Notes: a model not told the origin generated them from the sequence alone. A stretch of DNA of 64,000 nucleotides from Bradyrhizobium septentrionale (GCF_011516645.4 NZ_CP088285.1:5040501-5104500); one strand, 5' to 3'; positions 1 to 8,236 are shown, counted from the first letter of the stretch. Made by a program: numbers and translations.

Positions 1-204
1 GCCGCTAATATGCGCATCAAATGGCCCGGCGTGGTCGCAACCCACACCAGCCCCGGACAGCGCCATCAACCCACTGCCCAACATTTCGGTCGAGGCGCCG
101 AGGCAGGTCGGCACGCAACACAGGCCGACGCAGCGCGCGGCGGCTCGCAGCACCTCATCTCCGCGTACAGCTTCGACCTCAGTGTTTTGCATCGGCGGTT
201 GCAT
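1..204 (-). CDS. Hypothetical protein, N-terminal part, cut by window edge
   Basis: An open minus-strand frame starts with ATG at 204 (or 192, in frame) and runs off the left edge without a stop, giving about 67 residues. It contains a Cys-rich hydrophobic stretch (CVGLCCVPTCLG) and mostly G/C third positions, which supports coding. No ribosome binding site is clear and I do not recognise the family. The plus strand over the same bases also has open frames, but they look like shadows. Confidence 0.3.
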   Translation of the reverse strand, partial: MQPPMQNTEVEAVRGDEVLRAAARCVGLCCVPTCLGASTEMLGSGLMALSGAGVGCDHAGPFDAHISG

Positions 205-403
205 GACGAGCATGAAGTCAGGTGACCGCCCCTGGATCGGATGCTCCTGGTCTGCCGGCGCGTCCGCCTACACCGGGTGCCGAAACATCGGACCCGGCGG
301 CATCCCCTTCAAGAGCTATACTCAGTGCACCGAAACCGGACTGAATAACGGTTGGAGAAGCGGTGAAGTCTCTGCGTATTGCACCAGCCTGGCTTTGAAG
401 TGA
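203..403 (+). CDS. Small cysteine-containing hypothetical protein
   Basis: The frame encodes about 66 residues from ATG at 203, or it can start from an upstream GTG at 182. The C-terminal half has spaced cysteines (YTGC, then SYTQC, then AYC), faintly resembling the short secreted DUF3551-type proteins common in Bradyrhizobium, but no convincing signal peptide precedes it. It may be a degenerate remnant. Function unknown. Confidence 0.22.
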   Translation: MTSMKSGDRPWIGCSWSAGASAYTGCRNIGPGGIPFKSYTQCTETGLNNGWRSGEVSAYCTSLALK

Positions 404-515
404 GAAGACGCAAGGACAGCTTCACGGTGCACGCGGTGAGCTTGGCGTTCGCAGCGATAAATAGTGCGGGTTCCGAAGCCGACAAATCAATGCCAGCTCA
501 CAGGATAACACGCCC

Positions 516-734
516 GTGAAGATCGCTTGGTTGATCATCGCGTTCTTCGGTTGGTGCGGCGTGATGTGGGTCAATGTGCGCGCGATCAAACAGGCCCGCG
601 CCGCGGGTTACAGGCTTTGGAGCTTCGATCCAGGAGCCCGCCGCGCTGCATGGCGAGGCAAGAACCTTGTCCTCTTTTTTATTTGTATGGCCATCTCTGC
701 CGCGTCAATTCTGGCAGGACTACTCTCGAAATGA
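516..734 (+). CDS. Small two-helix membrane protein
   Basis: The 72-residue product starts at GTG 516. It has a hydrophobic segment at residues 3-22 (WLIIAFFGWCGVMW) and a second at about 52-70 (LVLFFICMAISAASILAGLL), separated by a basic loop rich in Arg and Ala. It therefore looks like a two-pass inner membrane protein with the loop in the cytoplasm. No known domain is recognised. It stands alone, followed by 90 bases without a gene and then the duplicated lysR fragment. Confidence 0.5.
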   Translation: MKIAWLIIAFFGWCGVMWVNVRAIKQARAAGYRLWSFDPGARRAAWRGKNLVLFFICMAISAASILAGLLSK

Positions 735-824
735 GGCGGCATCTTTCGTCACGTCGCCATTTGATCAAAGCTGTCAGGCCGTCTCGGCTGTCCCGAGGCC
801 GCAATCAAGACCATCCGAGTGCCC

Positions 825-1164
825 CTACACGTTCTTCGCGACCTTCCGCGTGCGCGTCGGTCCGGCGCCGGCGATCGGCGGCTTGATATTCCACACCGCG
901 CGCACGCTGGCGAAGGCGTGGGCGATCACCGGCTCCTGGCGACGCGCGGCGAGGCAGGCAAAAGAGAGATCGCAGGTGAGCTTCACTTTGTCGACCACCA
1001 CGAACTGATGCGGGCGTGCCATCCGCGGCGCCAGCACGCTGTCGCGCGCGAGGCTGAGGCAGAGGCCGGATTCGACGAAGTCGATCATCGCTTCTTCCTG
1101 ATCGGTGTAGCCGATGCGCTTCGGCAACGGGCCGAGCGGGCGGAAGATGTCGTCGAGCAGCCGG
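825..1164 (-). pseudogene. Duplicated 3' fragment of the LysR regulator gene
   Basis: This fragment encodes the last 100-plus residues of the LysR effector domain, ending in the same C-terminus (RTRKVAKNV) as the full gene ending at 2301. It has no DNA-binding domain and no start signal. Positions 826-1164 match 2302-2640 base for base by eye; the stop codons differ because the match ends inside them (TAG here, TAA in the intact gene). It lies directly downstream of the substrate-binding protein gene on the same strand and is presumably non-functional. Confidence 0.85.
826..1164. repeat. 339-bp direct repeat, copy 1 (copy 2 at 2302-2640)
   Basis: Two apparently identical 339-bp copies lie in direct orientation with an offset of 1476 bases and enclose the 1.14-kb segment that carries the substrate-binding protein gene. 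Left of the repeat the bases differ (c before copy 1, t before copy 2), and right of it they diverge at 1165 and 2641. Identity over this length implies a recent event. Confidence 0.9.
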
Positions 1165-1229
1165 ACGGGTGCTCGGCGGCCGTTCCTGAATGATGAGTAT
1201 CCTGATCGGCGAACAACCCGCCGTTGGGT

Positions 1230-2231
1230 CTATTTTGTATCGGACGCATAGAGGTGTTCGATGAACCCCTCGTGTACCAGCTCTTCGATGAACGATGCAT
1301 CCGCAATGTCGCTTTCCTTGAGAGAAACGGCGGCAGGATATTTGCGTGCGAGCACGTCTCGCACATTCTGCAAGTTACCCAGCAGCGGCTTCGGCACCTT
1401 CTGAAACACGGGCACGTGGTACGCGTACAAGTCCTCGGCGGCCTTTCGATCCGCGACGTTCAGATATCGCTGGAGCAAAGGCACGACGAGGTCGGGCTGC
1501 GTCTTGAATAAATGAATCGTCTCGACAAAGCCGCGCATGACTCGCCCCACAAGCTCGCGATTGGATGCGATCAGCCTGCGCGTGCTCGCAAAAATCGAGG
1601 GCGTGCCGAACTCATAGATGGGAAATGCGTTCCAACCATAGCGCGATGCACCGACAAAGCGCAGATCGACAGGAAGCGCCCCCGCATCGATCTCGCCGGC
1701 CGCAAGCGCCGCGAAGATGCGATCGAACCTGACCAGGGGCAGGTAGGTTGCGGTTGCGCCGGCCTTTTCGATGGTGATGCGCGTCGCGAGACTGGTTTGG
1801 CCTGTCTCCGACAGCACGCCTACCCTTCGTCCGGCCAACTGGCCAAGCTCGGTGATTTCTTTCCGGGTCATCACGAACTGGTTGGGAAACTCCGACGTCG
1901 GGGTGGCCAGGATCACGATATCGTTGCCCTTGAGCACCTCGTCGGCAACCGGAAGCACGCCGGTGTGCGCGAATTCGAAGTCGCCGCGGATCACGCCGGC
2001 GGCTGCCTGCGGGCCGCCGACGGCAATCGCTGGTACGCTGAGATCGATGCTATACTTCCTGAAGATGCCAGCTTCGGCTCCAAGCCATGCCGTGCTTTGC
2101 CACATCGCGAGCAGGCCGGTCGCAACGCGGACCTGTTGCGATGTCTCTGCCTCAACCGGGTGGACAGGGATCGCCGACGCAGCAGTTACACTTGCCACGA
2201 ACTGCATGAAATCGCGTCGGTCAAGCGTCAT
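1230..2231 (-). CDS. ABC transporter substrate-binding protein (NMT1/TauA/SsuA-like)
   Basis: The 333-residue protein begins with a twin-arginine-type leader (LDRRDFMQFVASVTAASA), so it is probably exported by Tat and works in the periplasm. The mature part fits the SsuA/TauA/NMT1-like periplasmic-binding fold: GLLAMWQSTAWLGAEAGIFRK near residue 40, then GGPQAAAGVIRGDFEFAH and a lobe with AALAAGEIDAGAL. Such proteins deliver small organic anions to an ABC importer, but no permease or ATPase gene is next to it, so the substrate is unknown. A purine-rich ribosome site (GGGGGAG) precedes the ATG. It lies 69 bases after the lysR stop on the same strand and may be co-transcribed. The whole gene sits between two copies of a 339-bp repeat. 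Confidence 0.8.
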   Translation of the reverse strand: MTLDRRDFMQFVASVTAASAIPVHPVEAETSQQVRVATGLLAMWQSTAWLGAEAGIFRKYSIDLSVPAIAVGGPQAAAGVIRGDFEFAHTGVLPVADEVLKGNDIVILATPTSEFPNQFVMTRKEITELGQLAGRRVGVLSETGQTSLATRITIEKAGATATYLPLVRFDRIFAALAAGEIDAGALPVDLRFVGASRYGWNAFPIYEFGTPSIFASTRRLIASNRELVGRVMRGFVETIHLFKTQPDLVVPLLQRYLNVADRKAAEDLYAYHVPVFQKVPKPLLGNLQNVRDVLARKYPAAVSLKESDIADASFIEELVHEGFIEHLYASDTK

Positions 2232-2300
2232 TGAGCTCCCCCAATGCGGGGTCTATGCAACAGCTTGGTATCCGCAGCGGAACATCTGTCCGCGCCCCAC

Positions 2301-3296
2301 TTACACGTTCTTCGCGACCTTCCGCGTGCGCGTCGGTCCGGCGCCGGCGATCGGCGGCTTGATATTCCACACCGCGCGCACGCTGGCGAAGGCGTGGGCG
2401 ATCACCGGCTCCTGGCGACGCGCGGCGAGGCAGGCAAAAGAGAGATCGCAGGTGAGCTTCACTTTGTCGACCACCACGAACTGATGCGGGCGTGCCATCC
2501 GCGGCGCCAGCACGCTGTCGCGCGCGAGGCTGAGGCAGAGGCCGGATTCGACGAAGTCGATCATCGCTTCTTCCTGATCGGTGTAGCCGATGCGCTTCGG
2601 CAACGGGCCGAGCGGGCGGAAGATGTCGTCGAGCAGCCGGCGGTGGCCGGAATGCGGCGGTGTCGCGAGCCAGGGCAGCTCGGCGAGCTCGGCCCAGCCC
2701 TTGCCCATCACCCGCTCGCGCCAGGCGATCGGCGCGATCACCCGGTAGTCGTAGCTGAGCAGCGGGGCCAGCTGGTAGCGGCCGTCGGCGATGGTCCGTT
2801 CAGTGAAGCTGTGAAGGGCGAGCTGCTCCGGCGGCGTGGCGTCGACATAGTAGCCAACGTCGAGCTCGCCGCGGCCGACCTGCGCCAGCACGTCGTCGCT
2901 GACGCCATGGCGCAGAAATACTTCGGTGCGTTGCGAGGACATCGCAAGGCTGCGCACGAACGGTCCGAGCCGGGTGAATTCGGGGTCGAGGATGGTGCCG
3001 ACGCGCAAGGTGCCGCGCTGCGCCTCGTTCAGCGAGTCCGCCGTCGCCTTGAAGTCGGATGCCGCCGCCACCGCCCGGTGCGCCAGCGGCAGCAGCGCGG
3101 CGCCGGCCTCGGTCAGCGTAAAACCGCCCGGTGTGCGGTTGAACAGCTGCAACCCGGTGCTTTCCTCCAGCGCCTTCAGTTGCAGGCTGACCGCGGGTTG
3201 GGTCAGTTTCAGCATTGATGCTGCGCGCGACACGGTGCCCTCACGGGCAACCGTGATGAAGCAACGCAAGGCCTGGGTACGGGGGAGGTCGGACAT
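2301..3296 (-). CDS. LysR-family transcriptional regulator
   Basis: The 331-residue protein has the LysR winged helix at residues 8-65 (ALRCFITVAREGTVSRAASML, then LTQPAVSLQLKALEESTG) followed by the periplasmic-binding-like effector domain starting near GTLRVGTI at residue 95. Length is usual for the family plus a short basic C-terminal tail. It should be a cytoplasmic DNA-binding regulator answering a small ligand. The 3' third of the gene is present a second time at 826-1164. The neighbouring downstream gene encodes a substrate-binding protein, which is a plausible but unproven target. Confidence 0.88.
   Translation of the reverse strand: MSDLPRTQALRCFITVAREGTVSRAASMLKLTQPAVSLQLKALEESTGLQLFNRTPGGFTLTEAGAALLPLAHRAVAAASDFKATADSLNEAQRGTLRVGTILDPEFTRLGPFVRSLAMSSQRTEVFLRHGVSDDVLAQVGRGELDVGYYVDATPPEQLALHSFTERTIADGRYQLAPLLSYDYRVIAPIAWRERVMGKGWAELAELPWLATPPHSGHRRLLDDIFRPLGPLPKRIGYTDQEEAMIDFVESGLCLSLARDSVLAPRMARPHQFVVVDKVKLTCDLSFACLAARRQEPVIAHAFASVRAVWNIKPPIAGAGPTRTRKVAKNV
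2302..2640. repeat. 339-bp direct repeat, copy 2, inside the intact lysR gene
   Basis: This is the parental-looking copy because it lies within an intact reading frame. It matches 826-1164 throughout by eye. Confidence 0.9.
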
Positions 3297-3383
3297 TGAG
3301 TGGGCTTATAGCACACTTTTTTCGGCGCGCATCGACCGGCATCGTGCACTATTATATTATCAGAATACAACCAAGACGAGAAA

Positions 3384-4412
3384 TCAGGCCGGCCGCCACG
3401 CGATCATGCCTTCGGTCCGCGCGCGCACCTCCGGAGAGGCGAGGCAGGTCGCGACCGCTTCATAGCCCACCGCGCCGGGCACCGGCGTGACGCAGACCGG
3501 CACGCTGTGATTGGCGGGGCACAGGATGATCGCTTCATCGTCGCCGACCGCGTCGAGATCCAGGATCGCGCTGGAGCGCGTCAGGAAGAACAGCGGCCGC
3601 GCGTCCGGTCCGCGACGACGCAGCTGCGCGATCACCGCTTCCTGGCTTGCCGCATCGAGCCCGTGCTCGATCATGTCGATCACCAGGATCGCGTCGCCGT
3701 CGGCCTCGAGCTCTGCGAGCAGCGTGGTCAATGCCGGCGTCTGCACGGCGCCGTCAGCGAGATGAGCGGCAAGGCTTGCATCGACCCTGGCCTTGTTGGC
3801 GGGATCGACATCGAGACGCGCGCGAACCGCCGCGCCGCCATCGGCTGCGCGGTCCATGCCGACGAAGCTGGCGTTGGGCAGCGCTTCCGCAAGCCGCTGC
3901 GCGAGCCGCGTCTTGCCGCTGCCGAGCGGGCCGACGATGTAGTTCAGCGGCTTGACGTCGCGCAGCTCGAAGCGCTCGCCGCCCCAGGGCCACGGCAGAT
4001 CGAACGCGACGGCGATCGCCGGTCGCGCCCCGACTGCGCCGATCATTTCGCGCGCCGCAGGCATCTTGCCACGGCCGAGGTCGGCACGCAGCGCCCGTAC
4101 CCTGGCGATGCTGTCGCCGCATTGCCGGACACGCGCTTCGAGCGTGGCTTCGTGCGTAGCCAGCACGCGGTCGAGCACGGCGGCATCGCCGCTCAGGACC
4201 CGCGCCAGTTCACCGATGCCAAGGCCGAGCGCACGCAGCGCGACGATCTCGGCGCCGCGCGCCATCTCGGCCGGACCATAGGCGCGCCATCCCGCCGGCG
4301 TGCGGGAAGGCGCGATCAGGCCGCGCTCCTCATACAGGCGCAGCGCCTTGGCCGAGATGCCGAGCTGCCTCGCAGCTTCGGACGGACTGAGAAAACGGGC
4401 GGCAGCATTCAT
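3384..4412 (-). CDS. MerR-type regulator fused to a P-loop ATPase domain
   Basis: Residues 8-75 are a MerR helix-turn-helix (SPSEAARQLGISAKALRLYEERGLI, then the wing TPAGWRAY), followed by a coiled coil to about residue 112. Instead of a small ligand domain, the protein continues into a nucleotide-binding domain with a Walker A motif GPLGSGKT at 161-168 and a hydrophobic Walker B-like strand ILVIDMIE at 242-249. Total length is 342 residues, far above the usual 110-150 for simple MerR proteins. The ATG at 4412 is preferred over the in-frame ATG at 4427 because an AGGTGA box sits just before it. It is a single gene with its own promoter. Role unknown; ATP binding could act as the effector signal. 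Confidence 0.75.
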   Translation of the reverse strand: MNAAARFLSPSEAARQLGISAKALRLYEERGLIAPSRTPAGWRAYGPAEMARGAEIVALRALGLGIGELARVLSGDAAVLDRVLATHEATLEARVRQCGDSIARVRALRADLGRGKMPAAREMIGAVGARPAIAVAFDLPWPWGGERFELRDVKPLNYIVGPLGSGKTRLAQRLAEALPNASFVGMDRAADGGAAVRARLDVDPANKARVDASLAAHLADGAVQTPALTTLLAELEADGDAILVIDMIEHGLDAASQEAVIAQLRRRGPDARPLFFLTRSSAILDLDAVGDDEAIILCPANHSVPVCVTPVPGAVGYEAVATCLASPEVRARTEGMIAWRPA

Positions 4413-4441
4413 CGAATCACCTCGCATGGTCTGACCGCGTC

Positions 4442-4474
4442 TCTTATGGAGGCGGCCGCAGGGGCAAGGTCAAG
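4442..4474 (-). promoter_or_regulatory. Candidate MerR-type promoter with a long spacer
   Basis: Upstream of the MerR-ATPase gene, the minus strand shows TTGACC (complement of 4469-4474) and a -10-like CATAAG/ATAAGA (complement of 4442-4448). The gap is about 20 bases instead of 17. MerR regulators typically untwist promoters with 19-20-base spacers, so this may be an autoregulated promoter. GC-rich spacer symmetry is weak. Confidence 0.35.
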
Positions 4475-4558
4475 CGGTGAGGGTGGTGATCCTCATGCGG
4501 ATGACCAGTGAGGAGAGCACCTCGGACGCGACGCGCCGCGAGAATGCAAGCGCATATC

Positions 4559-4719
4559 CCGTCATCCCCGCGCAAAGGCTTCGCCTTTGTCGCTGGAGGT
4601 GCGAGCCTTGCGGCGCAATTGCGCGCTGGGCGAGCCTCGAAAGATGAAGGATGCACGGCCCCGCTGGTGGCCGTCGACCCTTCGAGACGCGCGCGATGCG
4701 CGCTCCTCAGGGGTGACGG
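4559..4719. repeat. Interspersed repeat with inverted ends (family A)
   Basis: The ends are inverted (CCGTCATCCC and GGGGTGACGG) and the interior includes GTGCGAGCCTTGCGGCGCAA and a GTCGACCCTTCGAGACG block. The same blocks, in the opposite orientation, occur at 24815-24940. It is intergenic and looks like a non-autonomous repeat common in Bradyrhizobium genomes. Confidence 0.7.
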
Positions 4720-4756
4720 GGGTAGCTGGCGCGTATTGCGCCAGAACGTTCTCAAG

Positions 4757-4877
4757 TCGTCCCTGCGAAAGCAGGGACCCATAACCACGAATGGCTATCG
4801 GTGAGCGGTGTTGGAACGACGGGTCTCTTCAACGACAACGGCCGCGGAGTATGGGTCCCTGCTTTCGCAGGGACGAC
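4757..4877. repeat. Long inverted repeat (family B)
   Basis: The left arm GTCGTCCCTGCGAAAGCAGG plus GACCCATA (4757-4783) is mirrored by the right arm TATGGGTC plus CCTGCTTTCGCAGGGACGAC (4850-4877), enclosing 66 bases. Each arm is itself a hairpin. A diverged relative with the same GGGACCCATAACCAC and TGGGTCCC blocks lies at 63444-63587. Confidence 0.8.
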
Positions 4878-4911
4878 AGCGGTGTGTGCGGAGGAATCGC
4901 GCTCAACTTCA

Positions 4912-5712
4912 TCACTCCAGATGGTTCACCTTCGCCACCCAGGCGCGGACGTCGCTAAGCACGTCGGGCAGCACGGCCTTGACCTCCTGCACGGTCATGC
5001 CCGGCTTGATGCGGGGGTCGTAGAGCAGGTTGAGCAGATATTGGTCGTAGACGTCGAAATAGCCCATCGAGACGCTGTCGTTGAACATGGTCCACGGCAC
5101 CGTCGCGGTATCGTTGATCGGGCCGAGCGACTGCAGCAGCTCCTCATAGGCGCAGTCGAGGAAGACGAAATCGCCGTTGTCGACGGTCAGGATCACGTCG
5201 GAATGCTCGATCTCGTAGTTCTCGTTCTTGCGGAAGCCGGACAGGCATTGCGGATCGAGCGAGGAGCGGATTTCCTTGGCGCGGTCCTGGCCGTAGAAGG
5301 TCGCGATGGTGCGGTAGAGCTCGCGGTCGCGCACCAGCTTGACCACGACATTGGCGGCGTCGCTGCTCTCGGTCATCGCGATGTCGAGATGCTGCACCTT
5401 GGCTCGGATGTCGGCCACGACCTTGGCGAGCTGGGCCTTGCGGTCGGCGCGGCTGCCGTCGGCGAACACGCGCACCGGGCTGTCGTATTTGCGGATGCGA
5501 TCGACCCGTCCGGCGAGATGATATTCCGCGCCGAACGCGGTCTTCAGAAAACCTTCGACAATCTCGGCGTCGGAGAAGAGCTTTTTCTCGTTGCGCTGAC
5601 GCACGACAACGGCCGGCACCTCGGCGCCGGCCGCGGGCACGGTGGCGTCAGTGAGGCAAGCGGCGAGCGCTGCGGCGAGAAGGAGCAGGATCGAAGGGCG
5701 GTGCTGGGGCAT
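4912..5712 (-). CDS. DUF2927-family lipoprotein
   Basis: From ATG 5712 the product (about 266 residues) starts with a lipoprotein-type leader ending in a lipobox-like LAAC (residues 16-19), so it is probably anchored in the envelope. The body matches my memory of DUF2927: a KYDSPVRVFADG segment and the conserved C-terminal run FLDCAYEELLQSLGPINDTA, then WTMFNDSVSMGYFDVYDQYLL, then LYDPRIKPGM. The frame is open to 5748, but those upstream bases form a hairpin (5720-5742), so the later start is preferred. It follows the L,D-transpeptidase gene on the same strand by about 110 bases. Biochemical role unknown. Confidence 0.78.
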   Translation of the reverse strand: MPQHRPSILLLLAAALAACLTDATVPAAGAEVPAVVVRQRNEKKLFSDAEIVEGFLKTAFGAEYHLAGRVDRIRKYDSPVRVFADGSRADRKAQLAKVVADIRAKVQHLDIAMTESSDAANVVVKLVRDRELYRTIATFYGQDRAKEIRSSLDPQCLSGFRKNENYEIEHSDVILTVDNGDFVFLDCAYEELLQSLGPINDTATVPWTMFNDSVSMGYFDVYDQYLLNLLYDPRIKPGMTVQEVKAVLPDVLSDVRAWVAKVNHLE

Positions 5713-5819
5713 TCTGACGACGCTGCCGCAATGCTTGCGGCAGCGCAAGACGGGATCAAGGCGGCGGGATCAGCGATCCTGCCGGACGGCGGCGCCTGGT
5801 TCCGGTGAAACCGACGCGA

Positions 5820-6389
5820 TCAGTTCTTCACCACGACGGTGGTGCCGACCGAGACCCGACCATAGAGGTCGGTGACGTCGTCATTGGTCATGCGGAAGCA
5901 GCCCGACGAGACCGCCTGGCCGATCGTCTCCGGCTCGTTCGAGCCGTGGATGCGGTAGAGCGTCGAACCGAGATACATCGCGCGCGCGCCGAGCGGATTC
6001 TCGATGCCGCCGTTCATGTGGCGCGGCAGATCGGGGCGGCGGCGCAGCATCTGCGACGGCGGCGTCCACGACGGCCATTCCTTCTTCGCCGAGATGCGGT
6101 GGACGCCGCCCCAGCGGAAGCCGTCGCGGCCGACGCCGATGCCGTAGCGCAGCGCCTGGCCGTTCGCCAGCACCAGATAGAGCCGGCGCTCGGCGGTATT
6201 TACGACGATGGTGCCCGGCGCGTAGTTGGTCGGGTAGTTGACGGTGGTGCGCGGGATCGGGCTTGCGCCGCCGCCGAAGAAGCTCGGTGGCTCGGACTGG
6301 TAGCCGCGGGAATCGAAGAACTGGGCCTGGGCCTGGCCGGCACCTGCCAGGATCGTGAGCGCGGCAAACATCAAGGCAATCGGGCGCAT
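5820..6389 (-). CDS. L,D-transpeptidase (YkuD/ErfK family)
   Basis: The 189-residue protein has a signal peptide (residues 1-22, ending AQAQ) and a YkuD catalytic domain from about residue 59 (GTIVVNTAERRLYLVLANGQ). The active-site signature is present with His148 (RIHGSN) and Cys164 in SSGCFRM. These enzymes form or edit 3-3 peptidoglycan crosslinks, or attach proteins to peptidoglycan, in the periplasm. ATG 6389 is chosen because a GAGGA box lies 8 bases upstream; the ATGs at 6395 and 6410 are poorly placed. It is divergent from the ThDP enzyme gene. Confidence 0.88.
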   Translation of the reverse strand: MRPIALMFAALTILAGAGQAQAQFFDSRGYQSEPPSFFGGGASPIPRTTVNYPTNYAPGTIVVNTAERRLYLVLANGQALRYGIGVGRDGFRWGGVHRISAKKEWPSWTPPSQMLRRRPDLPRHMNGGIENPLGARAMYLGSTLYRIHGSNEPETIGQAVSSGCFRMTNDDVTDLYGRVSVGTTVVVKN

Positions 6390-6568
6390 CGTCATCGTCC
6401 TCGCGAACAATCAAATATGCAGCCAGAGAGGCCACAATCGTCGGCGTTTCGCAAGCGACGAAGCCGTGACACCAGCCATTTTCCGACAACACGGTTTAAA
6501 AAGGCAACAGATCGGAAGCGATACCTGCATTGTCCGGCCAAGCCTTTGACGAAGCGGATGAAGAATGG

Positions 6569-6582
6569 TTGATCTGGATCAA
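6569..6582. promoter_or_regulatory. Perfect FNR/FixK box before the ThDP enzyme gene
   Basis: The site reads TTGATCTGGATCAA, a full TTGAT-N4-ATCAA palindrome. Its centre is 39.5 bases before the ATG at 6615, so a class II activator position (-41.5) would put the transcript start at the start codon itself. It could therefore repress, drive a leaderless message, or serve the divergent strand. Confidence 0.65.
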
Positions 6583-6614
6583 CCTCAAGAAACATCTCTG
6601 GCGGGAGCGGGATC

Positions 6615-8162
6615 ATGAACGGTGCGGAAAGTCTGGTGCGGACATTGGTCGCAGGCGGTGTGGACGTCTGCTTCACCAATCCGGGCACTTCGGAGATGCA
6701 TTTCGTCGCGGCGCTGGACAAGGTGCCGGGCATGCGCTGCGTGCTCGGTCTGTTTGAAGGCGTGGTGACCGGTGCAGCCGACGGTTATTTCCGCATGAAG
6801 GGAACGCCGGCCTCGACACTGCTGCATCTCGGGCCCGGCCTCGCCAACGGCCTTGCCAATCTGCACAACGCCAAGAAGGCCCATTCCGGGATCGTCAACA
6901 TCGTCGGCCAACACGCCACCTACCACATCGGCTACAACGCGCCGCTGACCTCTGACATCGAGGGTCTGGCGCGGCCGATGTCATCCTGGGTGCGCACCTC
7001 GCCGGATGCCAAGTCGGTCGCCGCCGATGGTGCGGCTGCGATCGCCGCGGCCAGGAGCGCGCCGCCGCAGATCGCAACCCTGATCCTGCCGGCCGACACC
7101 GCCTGGAACGAGGCCGACGGCATCGCCGAAACGCCTGTCGACACCCAGCGTCCGAGCTACTCGCCGCAGGCGGTCGAGCGTGCCGCGAAGATCCTGCACG
7201 GCGATGCCGCGCACACGCTGCTGCTGGTCACCGGCAGCGCGCTGACCGAACAGGGGCTGGCGCTCACCGAGCGCATCGCCGGCAAGACCGGCTGCACCGT
7301 GATGGGCCAGACCTATCATCCGCGCATGGCGCGCGGCCGCGGCCGGTTCTCGATCAACCGTATCCCCTATGTGATCGAGCAGGCGCTGCCGATCCTGAAG
7401 AATTTCCGTCACATCGTGCTGGTCGAGGCCAACGATCCCGTCGCGTTCTTCGCCTATCCGAACAAGCCGAGCATGTTGAAAGCGGAAGGCTGCGAGGTGC
7501 ATCGCATGACCGCCTGGGGCGAGAATTCGGTCGCAGCGCTCGAGGCGCTCGCGGGCGCGCTGCATGCCGCGGCGCACGACGTCAAGCCGCAGCAGCACCA
7601 GGAACTGGCCAAGCCGACCGGCGCGCTCAATCACGCCTCGATCGCGCAGGCGATTGCGTGCGCGATCCCCGAGAACGCCATCATGGTCGATGAATCCGTC
7701 ACCACCGGCCGCGGCTTCTTCCCGCCGACGGCGGCCTCAGCGCCGCATGACTGGCTGCAGAACATGGGCGGCTCGATCGGCTTCTCCACCCCGGTCGCAA
7801 CCGGCGCCGCGGTCGCCTGTCCGGACCGCAAGGTGATCTGCATGGTCGGCGACGGCTCGGCGATGTACACGATCCAGTCGCTGTGGACGCAGGCGCGCGA
7901 AGGGCTCAACGTCGTGACCATCGTGTTCGCCAACCGCATCTACCAGATCCTGCGCGGCGAGTTCGACGGCGTCGGCGCCGGCGAGCCGGGCAAGCGGGCG
8001 CAGGACATGCTGAAGATCGATCGCCCGACGCTCGACTTCGTCGCGCTCGCCAGGGGCATGGGCGTGCCGGGCAGGGCGGTGACGACGGCCGACGAGTTCA
8101 ACAAGGCGCTGGCGGAAGCCGTTGCCGAGCCGGGACCGCGGCTGATCGAAGTGCAGATGTAG
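6615..8162 (+). CDS. Thiamine diphosphate enzyme (acetolactate synthase/benzoylformate decarboxylase-like)
   Basis: The 515-residue protein has the three-domain ThDP decarboxylase layout. The N-terminal pyrimidine-binding domain shows TNPGTSEMHF and the cofactor-activating Glu48 (LGLFEGVV). The C-terminal domain has the ThDP motif GDGSAMYTIQSLWTQAREGL from about residue 412, closing with an Asn (FANRIYQIL). The substrate cannot be read from sequence; it is usually labelled acetolactate synthase large subunit, but no small regulatory subunit is adjacent and the overall look is closer to the benzoylformate decarboxylase branch. A GGGAG box precedes the start, and a perfect FNR box overlaps the promoter region, which suggests oxygen-linked control. 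Confidence 0.82.
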   Translation: MNGAESLVRTLVAGGVDVCFTNPGTSEMHFVAALDKVPGMRCVLGLFEGVVTGAADGYFRMKGTPASTLLHLGPGLANGLANLHNAKKAHSGIVNIVGQHATYHIGYNAPLTSDIEGLARPMSSWVRTSPDAKSVAADGAAAIAAARSAPPQIATLILPADTAWNEADGIAETPVDTQRPSYSPQAVERAAKILHGDAAHTLLLVTGSALTEQGLALTERIAGKTGCTVMGQTYHPRMARGRGRFSINRIPYVIEQALPILKNFRHIVLVEANDPVAFFAYPNKPSMLKAEGCEVHRMTAWGENSVAALEALAGALHAAAHDVKPQQHQELAKPTGALNHASIAQAIACAIPENAIMVDESVTTGRGFFPPTAASAPHDWLQNMGGSIGFSTPVATGAAVACPDRKVICMVGDGSAMYTIQSLWTQAREGLNVVTIVFANRIYQILRGEFDGVGAGEPGKRAQDMLKIDRPTLDFVALARGMGVPGRAVTTADEFNKALAEAVAEPGPRLIEVQM

Positions 8163-8236
8163 ACACACCGCTTTAGAAGGCCGCGGCGGCGGCCCGCGAT
8201 GAAGCTCATCGCGCATTAGTCCAGTCGGAGGCGCCA

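Noticed and set aside
2244..3218. A 324-codon plus-strand frame over lysR
   Set aside because: Shadow of lysR; the repeated fragment at 826-1164 produces the same shadow, which only reflects the duplication.
5720..5742. GCTGCCGCAA/TTGCGGCAGC hairpin as a terminator of the L,D-transpeptidase gene
   Set aside because: No T run follows and it lies just before the DUF2927 start; used only as an argument for the later start codon.
6615..8162. Naming the ThDP enzyme ilvB
   Set aside because: No ilvN-like subunit follows and the sequence fits several ThDP decarboxylase branches, so the symbol is left empty.
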